This document shows positions 38,137 through 46,945 of a DNA stretch of 64,000 bases, piece after piece. The DNA is from Tranquillimonas alkanivorans (GTDB taxonomy: Bacteria > Pseudomonadota > Alphaproteobacteria > Rhodobacterales > Rhodobacteraceae), in contig NZ_FOXA01000010.1 in the NCBI RefSeq assembly GCF_900115595.1, positions 62,001 to 126,000 on the forward strand. The letters run 5' to 3'. How positions within the stretch are numbered: position 1 is the stretch's first letter; the number at the start of each line of letters is the position of its first letter. The position numbers and the translations under genes were made by a program. The notes below the pieces were generated by a model that was not told the origin of the DNA, searched no databases, and saw only the letters and a list, made by a program, of their open reading frames with translations.

Positions 38137-39333
38137 ATGGATCTCACCTATACCGACGAGCAGAAGGCCTTCCGCGAAGAGGTCCGCGCCTTCCTGAACG
38201 AGAAGCTTCCCGCGCGACTGTCCGACAAGGTCGCGACCGGCAAGCGCCTGACCAAGGCCGACTACGAGGAATGGCACGCCATTCTGAACGCGCGCGGCTG
38301 GCTGGGCGTAACGTGGCCGAAGGAATTCGGCGGCACCGGCTGGGACGCCGTGCAGCGCCACATCTTCGAGGAAGAGACCACCCGCGCCCATGCACCGCGT
38401 ATCGTGCCGTTTGGTCTGAACATGCTCGGCCCCGTGCTGATGAAATATGGCTCGAAGGAACAGCAGGACCACTACCTGCCGCGCATCCTGAACGGCGAGG
38501 ACTGGTGGTGCCAAGGCTATTCCGAGCCCGGCGCAGGCTCGGACCTCGCAGCCGTGAAGACGACCGCGGTGCGCGAGGGCGACCACTACATCGTCAACGG
38601 ACAGAAGACGTGGACGACGCTCGGCCAGCACGCGGACATGATCTTCTGCCTCGTGCGCACCTCGAAGGAGGGCAAGCCGCAGGAGGGCATTAGCTTCCTC
38701 CTGATCGACATGAACACCCCCGGCGTCGAGGTCCGTCCCATCGTCCTGATCGACGGCGAGGCCGAGGTGAACGAGGTCTGGCTGCAGGACGTGAAGGTTC
38801 CGGTCGAGAACCTCGTCGGCGAGGAGAACAAGGGCTGGACCTACGCCAAGTATCTCCTGACCCACGAGCGGACCAACATCGCGGGCGTCGGCTTCGCCAA
38901 CACCGCGCTCGAAAACCTGCGTCGCATCGCCCGGCTGGAAAAGTCGGGGGGCCGGCCGCTGATCGAGAACCCGTTCTTCGCGGCCAAGCTGGCGCAGGTC
39001 GAGATCGACCTGATGGCCATGGCGACGACCAACCTGCGCACCATCGCGGCGGCGGCGGCGGGACAGGCGCCCGGCGCGGAAAGCTCGATGCTCAAGATCA
39101 AGGGCACCGTCATCCGGCAGGAGATCAACGCGCTGACGCGGCAGGCGGTGGGTCCCTACGCTCTGCCCTTCGTGTCCGAGGCGCTGGACGAGGGCTCGAA
39201 TGTCGAACCCGTCGGCCCGGACTACGCGCTGCCGGCCACACAGGCCTATTTCAACAATCGCAAGCTTTCGATCTACGGCGGCTCCAACGAAGTGCAGCGC
39301 CAGATCATTTCGAAGGCGATCCTGGAGCTTTGA
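38137..39333 (+). CDS. Acyl-CoA dehydrogenase, large-subunit (PimC) type
   Basis: The 398-residue flavoprotein has the N-terminal helix MDLTYTDEQKAFREEVRAFL, the FAD/substrate signature GYSEPGAGSDLAAVKTTA (about 127) and a C-terminal IYGGSNEVQRQI. The usual YEGT glutamate position is YGGS, but Glu 244 in LLTHERTNIAG sits where isovaleryl-CoA-type dehydrogenases have their base. Length and phrasing resemble the large subunit of pimeloyl-CoA dehydrogenase. It is followed one base later by a second dehydrogenase gene, probably its partner. Confidence 0.9.
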   Translation: MDLTYTDEQKAFREEVRAFLNEKLPARLSDKVATGKRLTKADYEEWHAILNARGWLGVTWPKEFGGTGWDAVQRHIFEEETTRAHAPRIVPFGLNMLGPVLMKYGSKEQQDHYLPRILNGEDWWCQGYSEPGAGSDLAAVKTTAVREGDHYIVNGQKTWTTLGQHADMIFCLVRTSKEGKPQEGISFLLIDMNTPGVEVRPIVLIDGEAEVNEVWLQDVKVPVENLVGEENKGWTYAKYLLTHERTNIAGVGFANTALENLRRIARLEKSGGRPLIENPFFAAKLAQVEIDLMAMATTNLRTIAAAAAGQAPGAESSMLKIKGTVIRQEINALTRQAVGPYALPFVSEALDEGSNVEPVGPDYALPATQAYFNNRKLSIYGGSNEVQRQIISKAILEL

Positions 39334-39334
39334 C

Positions 39335-40465
39335 ATGAATTTCGAGCTGACCGAAGAACGCCAGATGCTGCAGGACAGCCTGCGGCGCTACCTGGGCGAC
39401 ACCGTCACCCCCGAGATGCTGGCCAACGCGACCGAGAGCGAGGCGGGCCATTCCGAAACGCTCTGGTCCGGCTTGGCCGAGATGGGCGTGATCGGGGCGC
39501 TGTTCTCGGAAGAGGACGGCGGCTTCGGCGGCGCGGGCTTCGACCTCGCCGTCGTCTTCGAAGAGATCGGCCGCGCGGGTGCCTTCGAGCCGCTCATCGC
39601 CTCCGGCGTGCTGGCGGGCGGGCTGCTCGCCGCTGAGGGGAGCGAGGCGCAGAAGGCGCGCGTCGAGGAAGTCATCGGCGGTGCGATCCTCGGCTTCGCC
39701 CATTCGGAGCCCGGCGCGCGATACGATCTCGATCACGTGGAGACCACCGCCACCCGCGACGGCGACGGCTGGCGCCTCACGGGCCGCAAGACCGTGGTGG
39801 AACATGCGGGCGCGGCGGACGCCTTCGTCGTCTCGGCCCGGACCGGCGGCGACACGGCCGACGCTGAAGGCATCTCGCTCTTCCTCGTCCCGGCCGATGC
39901 CGAGAGCCTCGCGATCCGCGACTACCCGCTGAACGGCGGCGGACGCGCGGGCGAGGTGACGCTCGACGGGGTAACCGTCTCGCAGGACGCGCTGATCGGT
40001 GCCGAGGGCGCCGCCTTCCCCGCAATCGAGGAAGCCGCCGCGCGGGCGACCTGCGCGATCTGCGCCGAGGCGCTCGGCCTGATGGAGTCGATCCGCGGCC
40101 TGACCGTTGACTACCTCAAGCAGCGCAAGCAGTTCGGCCAGCCCATCGGCAAGTTCCAGGCGCTCCAGCACCGCATGGCCGACGTCCTGATCGAGATTGA
40201 GCAGGCGCGATCCGCCGTCATCAACTTGGCCGGCCATCTAGAAACGGATCGCGTGAAGCGGGAACGGCATGTCAGCGCGACGAAGAACCTGATCGGCCGG
40301 GTCGCTCGGCTGGTTGTCGAAGAGGCGATCCAACTGCACGGAGGCATCGGCATGACCGAGGAATACGCGCTGGGGCACCTGGCCAAGCGCCTGACCATGG
40401 TCGATCACCGCTTCGGCGACACCGATTACCACCTCGAGCGCTTCATCCGCTTGAGCGCGGCCTGA
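39335..40465 (+). CDS. Acyl-CoA dehydrogenase, small-subunit (PimD) type
   Basis: The 376-residue protein is homologous to acyl-CoA dehydrogenases (MNFELTEERQMLQDSLRRYL; LGFAHSEPGARYDL; QLHGGIGMTEEYALGHLAKR). At the position where its partner has Glu 244 it reads AARATCAICAE, and at the YEGT position it reads FGDTDYHL, so neither usual catalytic glutamate is obvious. This suggests it works as the non-catalytic subunit of a heteromer with the preceding protein, as in PimCD. That is inference from an alignment by eye. Confidence 0.87.
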   Translation: MNFELTEERQMLQDSLRRYLGDTVTPEMLANATESEAGHSETLWSGLAEMGVIGALFSEEDGGFGGAGFDLAVVFEEIGRAGAFEPLIASGVLAGGLLAAEGSEAQKARVEEVIGGAILGFAHSEPGARYDLDHVETTATRDGDGWRLTGRKTVVEHAGAADAFVVSARTGGDTADAEGISLFLVPADAESLAIRDYPLNGGGRAGEVTLDGVTVSQDALIGAEGAAFPAIEEAAARATCAICAEALGLMESIRGLTVDYLKQRKQFGQPIGKFQALQHRMADVLIEIEQARSAVINLAGHLETDRVKRERHVSATKNLIGRVARLVVEEAIQLHGGIGMTEEYALGHLAKRLTMVDHRFGDTDYHLERFIRLSAA

Positions 40466-40468
40466 ACC

Positions 40469-40894
40469 ATGGCGCTGATCGAGAACGAGACGGGGGCCCA
40501 GCGGACGCTGGGCTACGTGCTGGACGTAGGACAGGGCGACGGCCGGGCGCGCTGCATCCTCGACGTAACCGAGGCGCATGCGAACCGCCACGGCGTGCTG
40601 CATGGTGGAATCGCGGCGCTGATGCTCGACAACGCCATGGGCGCGACCGGTAGCCTGACGGTGGACGAGACCGGTCGTTCGCCGTTCCTGACGATCTCGA
40701 TGGCGACCAATTTCGTCGGCCCCGCCCGTGTCGGTCAGCGGATCACTGCAACCGGCCGCGTCACGGGCGGGGGGCGTTCGCTCCTGTTCATCGAGGCCCG
40801 GCTCGAGGCCGACGGCGGCACTCTGATCGCCACCGCCACGGGAGTCTTCAAGCGCGTGCCGCGCGAGAAGATGGAAAAGGGAGGCGACGCATGA
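40469..40894 (+). CDS. Hotdog-fold thioesterase (PaaI/YbgC-like)
   Basis: The 141-residue protein has the hotdog thioesterase core ANRHGVLHGGIAALMLDNAM (about 38-57), with an Asp in the helix as in PaaI-type enzymes. It would hydrolyse a CoA thioester of the pathway, perhaps to relieve CoA trapping. It is distinct from paaI at 20379. The next gene's ATG overlaps its stop by 4 bp. Confidence 0.85.
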   Translation: MALIENETGAQRTLGYVLDVGQGDGRARCILDVTEAHANRHGVLHGGIAALMLDNAMGATGSLTVDETGRSPFLTISMATNFVGPARVGQRITATGRVTGGGRSLLFIEARLEADGGTLIATATGVFKRVPREKMEKGGDA

Positions 40895-41682
40895 GCCTCG
40901 CCCGCGTCGAGGATCGCGGCGACCGGCTCGTCGTGGTCAACGACAACACCGCGCGGCGCAATGCGCTGTCGGACGACCTCTATGACGCGCTGGCGGAGGC
41001 AACCCAGCTGGCCGAGGAGCCCCGCGTGACCTCCGTCACGTTCTGGGGCGCGGGCGGCTTCTTCTGCGCGGGCGGTGACCTGAACCTGCTCGCGACGCGG
41101 CGCGATCTGCCCGAGGCGGAGCGCCATGCCCGCATCGAGGCGCTGCACGACCTTGTCCGGGGCATCCGGGGGTCCTCGGTGCCATGGATCGCCGCCGTTG
41201 AGGGCGGCGCGGCGGGTGCGGGGGCCTCGCTCGCCTTCGCCTGCGACTTCGTCCTCGCGGCGCGCGGCGCGAACATCACGGCGGCGTATGTCAGGGCCGG
41301 ACTGACGCCCGATGGCGGGCTCAGCGCGGCGCTGACCGAGCGGCTGCCGAGGGCGCTGGTCTCCGAGATGCTGCTTCTCGGCACGCCGGTGACGGCAGAA
41401 CGGTTGGCCGAACTCGGCGCGATCAACGGGCTCTGCGCCACCGGCAAAAGCTTGATGGCGGCCATGGACCTGGCCGACCGAATCGCGGCCGGGCCTGCCG
41501 CCGCGCAGTCGCGGATCAAGGCGCTTGTCGCCTTGGCAGAGGAGACGCCGTTCGCGGTGCTGCTCGACGCCGAGCGCGACGCAATGGCGACTGCGGTCGC
41601 GGGACCCGAGGCACAGGAGGGCATCAGCGCCTTCCTCGAAAAGCGCCGCCCCGCGTTCGCCAAGCGGCGGGAGCCGTCATGA
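40891..41682 (+). CDS. Enoyl-CoA hydratase/isomerase family protein (PaaG-like active site)
   Basis: The 263-residue crotonase-fold protein has GFFCAGGDLNLLATR (about 50), then AAGAGASLAFACDFVLAARG and RAGLTPDGGLSAAL. The first catalytic Glu position is Ser and the second is Asp (TPDGG), the pattern of PaaG-like isomerases rather than hydratases. In an operon that already has a hydratase domain, a double-bond isomerase role on an unsaturated substrate fits well. The substrate is unknown. Confidence 0.85.
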   Translation: MSLARVEDRGDRLVVVNDNTARRNALSDDLYDALAEATQLAEEPRVTSVTFWGAGGFFCAGGDLNLLATRRDLPEAERHARIEALHDLVRGIRGSSVPWIAAVEGGAAGAGASLAFACDFVLAARGANITAAYVRAGLTPDGGLSAALTERLPRALVSEMLLLGTPVTAERLAELGAINGLCATGKSLMAAMDLADRIAAGPAAAQSRIKALVALAEETPFAVLLDAERDAMATAVAGPEAQEGISAFLEKRRPAFAKRREPS

Positions 41683-42686
41683 CCCCCGGGGACCCGGCCA
41701 TGAAGACACCGCTGACCGAACGTTTCGGCCTGCGCCTGCCCGTCGTCGCGGGCGGCCTGATGTGGCTCTCGGACGCCGACTACTGCGCCGCCGCCGCGAA
41801 GGCCGGCCTGCTGCCCTTCATCACCGCTGCGAGCTTTCCCGAGCCCGGCGACCTGCGGGCCGAGATCGCCCGCTGCCGTGACCTGGCCGGCGGCCGGCCC
41901 TTCGGCGTCAACGTCTCGATGCTGCCGAAGCTGGTGCCGGGCGAGAAGACCGAAGACGTCTTCCGCCTGATCATCGACGAAGGCATCAAGGTCGTCGAGA
42001 CTTCGGGCCGCAACCCCGAACCGTACGTGCCGCTGCTGAAAGAGGCGGGCGTCACGATCGTGCACAAGGTTCCCTCGGTCCGCTTCGCCGTGAAGGCACA
42101 GAGCGTCGGCGTCGACATGGTCGCCATCGTGGGTGCCGAGTGCGGCGGTCATCCGGGCATGGACCTGGTCGGCTCGATGGTGAACCTGTCGCTGGCGGAA
42201 CGGCGGCTGACCGTGCCCTACCTGATCGGCGGCGGCATCGGGACGGGGGCGCAAATCGTCGCGGCCCTCGCGACCGGTGCAGCGGGCGTCGTGATGGGAA
42301 CCCGCTTCCTCGCCGCGTCCGAGCTCCGGGCCCACGCGGGCTACAAGGACGCGCTCGTTGCCGCGAGCGAGCGGGACACGGCGCTAACCATGTCGAGCGT
42401 GCGCAACACGATCCGCACGCTCAAGAACGAAACCACCGAAATCGTCGCCCGGCTCGAGCGGGAAAAGCCCGAGATCGGGATAGAGGAGCTGATGCCCTAC
42501 GTCTCGGGCCGCATCGGTCGCGAGGCCTACAGGGTGGGCGACACGTCACGCGGGATGCTGTCGGCGGGACAGGCACTCGGCTTCGTCGAAAGCTCGGAGC
42601 CGTTCGAGGCCATTGCCGCCACGCTCGAAGAGGATGCCCGCACCGCGCTTGCACGATTGAGGCCCGCGCCCGCAGGGGAGGAATGA
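41679..42686 (+). CDS. Nitronate monooxygenase family FMN protein (2-nitropropane dioxygenase-like)
   Basis: The 335-residue TIM-barrel protein begins near TERFGLRLPVVAGGLMWLSD and has AIVGAECGGHPGMDLV (about 150), with the family's GGHxG active-site His, and the FMN phosphate loop PYLIGGGIGTGAQIVAALAT followed by GAAGVVMGTRFLA. The first ATG overlaps the preceding stop (ATGA); an in-frame ATG at 41700 matches the family start better. Many proteins of this family act on acyl-CoA or unknown substrates, and a link to the pathway here is suggested only by position. Confidence 0.85.
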   Translation: MTPGDPAMKTPLTERFGLRLPVVAGGLMWLSDADYCAAAAKAGLLPFITAASFPEPGDLRAEIARCRDLAGGRPFGVNVSMLPKLVPGEKTEDVFRLIIDEGIKVVETSGRNPEPYVPLLKEAGVTIVHKVPSVRFAVKAQSVGVDMVAIVGAECGGHPGMDLVGSMVNLSLAERRLTVPYLIGGGIGTGAQIVAALATGAAGVVMGTRFLAASELRAHAGYKDALVAASERDTALTMSSVRNTIRTLKNETTEIVARLEREKPEIGIEELMPYVSGRIGREAYRVGDTSRGMLSAGQALGFVESSEPFEAIAATLEEDARTALARLRPAPAGEE

Positions 42687-44209
42687 CCCAGATGACCGAC
42701 TTCACCCGCATTCACCAGATGATCGAACCGCATGTCGCGGCCCGCCCGGACGCCGTCGCGATCATCGACACCGACGGCACCCGCGTGGACTGGCGCGGCT
42801 ATGCAGCGCTGGTCGACGAGGGCGCGGCTCTGATGTCGGGCCATGGCGTTGGACCCGGCGATCGCATCCTGGTAGTGGCCGAGAACTGTCTTGCCGTCGC
42901 GGTCGCGGTCATGGCGGCAAGCCGCCTGAATGCCTGGGCGGTGCCGGTGAACGCGCGCATGTCCGCGGCCGAAATCGCCCGCATCACCGCCCATGCCCAG
43001 CCGCGCCTGACGCTCTACACCAGCCACGTCTCGAAGGAGGCTGCCAGCCACGCCGAGGCAGCGGGCGCGTCCCGCGTGGAGACCGGCTTCGGCGCCGTCC
43101 ATCTGCTCGAAGCGGATGCCGGCTCGGGCGAACCTGTCGAGGATGGCGACGGGCAGGTCGCGGTGATCCTCTACACCACGGGCACGACCGGCGACCCGAA
43201 GGGCGTCATGCTGACCCACGGCAACCTGATCTTCGCGGCGCATGCCTCGCGGGATCTGCGCGACCTCACCGCAGCGGATCACGTTTACGGAGCGCTGCCT
43301 CTGACGCATGTCTTCGGCCTGGCCTCCATGCTGATGGCGTCGGCGCTGACCGGCTGCACGGTCGAACTGGCCCGGCGCTTCACGCCCGAGGCGCTCCATA
43401 ATGCGCTCAGGCGCGGCGCCACGGTCGTGCCGGCCGTGCCGCAGATGCATGCGCTGCTGATGTCCTACGCGGCCGAGCACGGGCACGCGCGGCTGGATTC
43501 CGACCGCCTGCGCTACGTCTCGTCCGGAGCAGCCCCTCTCGATCCAGCCTGGAAGCGCAAGGCCGAGGCATTCTACGGCCTGCCGCTTCAGAACGGCTAC
43601 GGCATGACCGAGACGACCGCGGGCGTCTCGGGCACGCGGAACGCGATCGGTGATCCGGACATTTCGGTCGGCCCGCCCCTGCCCGGCGTCGACATCCGGC
43701 TGGATGAAAGCATCGGCAAAGAGCCCGGCGTGGGCGAGGTGCAGACCAAGGGCCCGCACATCATGAAGGGCTATTTCCGCAACCCCGACGCGACGGCCCA
43801 GGCGATCACCGGGGACGGCTACATGCGCACGGGCGATCTCGGCCGGATCGACGCCGAAGGACGCCTGCACATCGTCGGCCGCGCCAAGGAGCTGATCATC
43901 CGCGGCGGCTTCAACGTGTACCCGCCCGAGGTGGAAGCCGCGCTGAACGACCATCCCGCGGTCGTACAGTCGGCCGTGATCGGGCGCATGGTGCAGGGCG
44001 ACGAGGAAGTGCTGGCCTTCTGCCAGGTGAAGGACCCGGACGCGGTGACCGCGGCCGACCTGGCAGAGTACGCCTCCGGTCGCCTTACCGGCTACAAGCG
44101 CCCCTCGCGGATCCTGATCGTGGAGGCGCTGCCTGCGGCCGCAACGGGCAAGATTCTCAAGCACAAGCTGCTGAGCCACTTCGCAGATCGCCTTGCCGAA
44201 CCGGCGTAG
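42683..44209 (+). CDS. AMP-dependent acyl-CoA ligase (PimA-like role)
   Basis: The 508-residue ANL-superfamily enzyme has the P-loop ILYTTGTTGDPKGVMLTHGN (about 155-175), core NGYGMTETTAGVSG (about 305), the hinge YMRTGDLGRIDAEGRLHIVG, and the C-terminal catalytic Lys in LPAAATGKILKHKLL. It starts in a 4-bp overlap with the previous gene and ends the operon. It probably activates the acid imported by the TRAP system to its CoA ester. Confidence 0.9.
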   Translation: MTQMTDFTRIHQMIEPHVAARPDAVAIIDTDGTRVDWRGYAALVDEGAALMSGHGVGPGDRILVVAENCLAVAVAVMAASRLNAWAVPVNARMSAAEIARITAHAQPRLTLYTSHVSKEAASHAEAAGASRVETGFGAVHLLEADAGSGEPVEDGDGQVAVILYTTGTTGDPKGVMLTHGNLIFAAHASRDLRDLTAADHVYGALPLTHVFGLASMLMASALTGCTVELARRFTPEALHNALRRGATVVPAVPQMHALLMSYAAEHGHARLDSDRLRYVSSGAAPLDPAWKRKAEAFYGLPLQNGYGMTETTAGVSGTRNAIGDPDISVGPPLPGVDIRLDESIGKEPGVGEVQTKGPHIMKGYFRNPDATAQAITGDGYMRTGDLGRIDAEGRLHIVGRAKELIIRGGFNVYPPEVEAALNDHPAVVQSAVIGRMVQGDEEVLAFCQVKDPDAVTAADLAEYASGRLTGYKRPSRILIVEALPAAATGKILKHKLLSHFADRLAEPA

Positions 44210-44247
44210 GGCGAAGTGTGGCCATTCTTCAAGAAGCGTGACGGAAG

Positions 44248-44264
44248 GGCGCGCTGACGGCGCC
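44248..44264. terminator. Weak GC-rich hairpin between convergent CoA-ligase genes
   Basis: GGCGC and GCGCC arms enclose 7 nt, in the 68-bp gap between two convergent stops; CTCTT follows on the plus strand. The stem is short, so this is a tentative call. Confidence 0.3.
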
Positions 44265-44277
44265 GCTCTTGGCGGGT

Positions 44278-45927
44278 TCAGCCTTGGCCCGCCCCGCTCG
44301 CTTCCTGCGCAAGCCCCTTCGCTTCGTCTCGCAACTCGTTCTTCCTGATCTTGCCGGTCGCGGTCTTTGGCAGGTCGCCGAACACGATCTTCTTGGGCTT
44401 CTGGAAGCCCGCGAGGCGGGTTCGGGCGTGGGTCAGGATGTCCTCCTCGGTCGCCGTCGCGCCCTCGGCAAGTTCGACGAAGGCGCAAGGGACCTCGCCC
44501 CATTTCGCATCGGGCATGGCGACCACTGCGACCTGTCCGACCGCGGGGTGCGAGTGGATCGCGTTCTCGACCTCGATGGACGAGATGTTCTCCCCGCCCG
44601 AGATGATGATGTCCTTCGCGCGATCGCGGATCTCGACGTAGCCGTCGGGATGCTGCACGGCGAGATCCCCGGACCAGAACCAGCCGCCCCTGAAGGCGTT
44701 CGCGGTCGCGTCGGGCTGCTTCAGGTATCCCTTCATCACGATGTTGCCGCGAAAGGCGATCTCGCCCTGGGTTTCGCCGTCCCACGGCACAGGCTGTCCG
44801 GTGCCGGGGTCCAGCACGAGGACATCCTCCTGCAATTCATAGGCCACGCCCTGCCGCGCCTTCAGCCGCGCGCGGTCCTCGAGCGGGAGGTCGCTCCAAT
44901 CCGGCTTCTCGGCGCAGACGACGGCCGGCCCGTAGACCTCGGTCAGCCCGTAGACATGGGTGATCAAGATGCCCATTGCCTCCATCCCGGCGATGATCCT
45001 GGCGGGCGGCGGAGCCGCGGCGGTCATCATCCTGATCGTCTGGGGGAAGTCGCGCCTGTCTTCGGACGGCGCCCCGGCGATCATCGACATGATGATCGGA
45101 GCGCCGCAGAGATGCGTCACGCCATGCTCGGCAAAGGCCTGATAGATCTCGTCGGCCCGCGGCGCGCGCAGGAAGACGTGGCAGCCCGCCAAAAGCGTGA
45201 TCGTCCAGGGAAAGCACCAGCCGTTGCAGTGAAACAGCGGCAGAGTCCAGAGATAGACCGGGTGATGTGGCATCTCCCACGTGACGACGTTGTTCACCGC
45301 GTTCGTCCAGGCGCCGCGGTGGGAATAGACGACGCCCTTCGGCCGGCCGGTGGTCCCCGACGTGTAGTTCAGCGCGAGCGCATCCCACTCGTCGTCCGGA
45401 AGGCGGTAGGGGAAGTCTGCATCGCCCTCGGCCAGCAGATCCTCGTACGTCAGGGCGCCGATCCGCTCACCGCCCGGGCCCTGCGTATCCTCGATATCCA
45501 CGACCAGCAGGTCGCGGCCACACTGCGCCACCGCGTCGGCGGCCATCGCCGAGTACTCGGTGTCGACCAGCAGCACCTTCGCCTCGCCGTGATCGAGGAT
45601 ATAGGCGATGGTCCCGGCATCGAGGCGCACGTTGTTGGCGTTCAGCACGGCGCCCAGCATCGGCACGGCCAGCGCGCATTCCAACGCCTCGGGGATATTC
45701 GGAGCGATCAGCGCGACCGTGTCGGCGTTGCCGATGCCCCGCTTTGCCAAGGCCGAGGCCAGCCGCTTGCACCGCCCCGCGACCTCGCCCCAGTTCCGCC
45801 GGATGGTGCCGTGGATCTGCGCGGGCAACTCGGGATGCACGCGCTCCACCCGCTTCAGGATCGAGACCGGCGACAGCTCAGCGTGGTTCGCGGCGCAGCG
45901 GTCGAGCTCGGGGCCGGCGTAGGTCAT
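44278..45927 (-). CDS. Acyl-CoA synthetase (AMP-forming), medium-chain type
   Basis: The 549-residue ANL enzyme starts MTYAGPELDRCAANHAELSP; its ATG overlaps the stop of the upstream hydratase gene by 4 bp (ATGA). Motifs are YTSGTTGRPKGVVYSHRGAW (about 180-200), YGLTEVYGPAVVC (about 315), WFWSGDLAVQHPDGYVEIRD and the C-terminal LPKTATGKIRKNELR. It is a paralogue of the ligase at 42683 but of a different branch, closer to AlkK-type and DmdB-type enzymes. In an operon with an ECHDC3-like hydratase and a DmdA-like protein it could activate a short acid such as methylmercaptopropionate; that remains speculative. Confidence 0.88.
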   Translation of the reverse strand: MTYAGPELDRCAANHAELSPVSILKRVERVHPELPAQIHGTIRRNWGEVAGRCKRLASALAKRGIGNADTVALIAPNIPEALECALAVPMLGAVLNANNVRLDAGTIAYILDHGEAKVLLVDTEYSAMAADAVAQCGRDLLVVDIEDTQGPGGERIGALTYEDLLAEGDADFPYRLPDDEWDALALNYTSGTTGRPKGVVYSHRGAWTNAVNNVVTWEMPHHPVYLWTLPLFHCNGWCFPWTITLLAGCHVFLRAPRADEIYQAFAEHGVTHLCGAPIIMSMIAGAPSEDRRDFPQTIRMMTAAAPPPARIIAGMEAMGILITHVYGLTEVYGPAVVCAEKPDWSDLPLEDRARLKARQGVAYELQEDVLVLDPGTGQPVPWDGETQGEIAFRGNIVMKGYLKQPDATANAFRGGWFWSGDLAVQHPDGYVEIRDRAKDIIISGGENISSIEVENAIHSHPAVGQVAVVAMPDAKWGEVPCAFVELAEGATATEEDILTHARTRLAGFQKPKKIVFGDLPKTATGKIRKNELRDEAKGLAQEASGAGQG

Positions 45928-46742
45928 TCGCCCGTCCACTCGGGCATGGGGGCCTTGCGGGTGAATGCGCCGATCCCGGCTTCGGCGTCGCGGGCCATCA
46001 TGTTCTCGGCCATGATGCGACCTGCAAAGGCATATGCCTCTTCCAACAGCATCTCGGCCTGATCGTAGAACGCGCGCTTCCCGATTCGGATCGCGGCAGG
46101 CGACTTGGCGGCAATGGCGCGGGCGATCTCCAGCGACGTTTCCTCCAACGCGTCGCGCGGAACGACACGGTTGAGCAGGCCCATCTCAGCCGCCCGATCC
46201 GCCGACAGAAATTCGCCGAGCAGCAACATCTCCATCGCCATCTTGCGGGGTACGTTGCGCGACAGCGCCACCATCGGTGTTGAGCAGAACAACCCGATAT
46301 TCACGCCGGATGTTGCAAAACGCGCCTCCTCGGACGCGACCGCCAGGTCGCAGGAGGCGACGAGCTGACAGCCGGCGGCGGTTGCGATGCCCTTGACCTC
46401 GGCGATCACCGGTTGCGGCAGCCGCACCACCCTCAGCATCATGGCTGAACAGGTGGCGAAGAGATCCTGGAAATACTGCCGCCCGCCGTCGGGATCGGAC
46501 CTGCGGGCGCTCATCTCTTTGAGATTGTGCCCGGCGCAGAAATGCTTCCCCGCGCTCCGCAGGATCACGGCCTTGACCGACGGGTCCTGCGCGATCTCGT
46601 CAAGCCCGTCCGAGATGGCGGCCAGCATCGCTTCGGACAGGGCGTTGATCGACGCCGGTTCGTTCAGCGTCAGGACGGCAACGCCGTCCGCATCGGTGCG
46701 GACCACCGGCGCGACGGCGGCCGTGTCTGCTTCGTGGGACAT
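45924..46742 (-). CDS. Enoyl-CoA hydratase-related protein (ECHDC3-like)
   Basis: The 272-residue crotonase-fold protein has KHFCAGHNLKEMSARRSDPD (about 65-85), IATAAGCQLVASCDLAVAS and GLFCSTPMVALSRNV. The phrases match the ECHDC3 branch, in which the GHNLKEM loop and the FCSTP stretch are conserved and the usual hydratase glutamates are not. True activity in this branch is unclear. About 200 bp separate it from the DmdA-like gene upstream; I saw no gene in that gap. Confidence 0.87.
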   Translation of the reverse strand: MSHEADTAAVAPVVRTDADGVAVLTLNEPASINALSEAMLAAISDGLDEIAQDPSVKAVILRSAGKHFCAGHNLKEMSARRSDPDGGRQYFQDLFATCSAMMLRVVRLPQPVIAEVKGIATAAGCQLVASCDLAVASEEARFATSGVNIGLFCSTPMVALSRNVPRKMAMEMLLLGEFLSADRAAEMGLLNRVVPRDALEETSLEIARAIAAKSPAAIRIGKRAFYDQAEMLLEEAYAFAGRIMAENMMARDAEAGIGAFTRKAPMPEWTGE

Positions 46743-46945
46743 TGATGCTCCTCCAAAACGTTATGCCACGGCTGTGCCGTCGCGACGCGACCAGTCGGCA
46801 CCCGCCCGGAGCGTGGTGACCCTTCTCCCCGCGCCCCTCCCGGCAAACCGAGCCGCCGGTGACAGCATGCACGACGCAGCCGTCACCCGTCGAGACCCGC
46901 GCCCGTCGTGGCCCGGGACGCGGATGCGCCCCCCGGGGCAGGCGA

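Noticed and set aside
42527-44785. 752-codon minus-strand open frame across the first CoA ligase
   Set aside because: Antisense shadow crossing two genes; composition atypical of protein.
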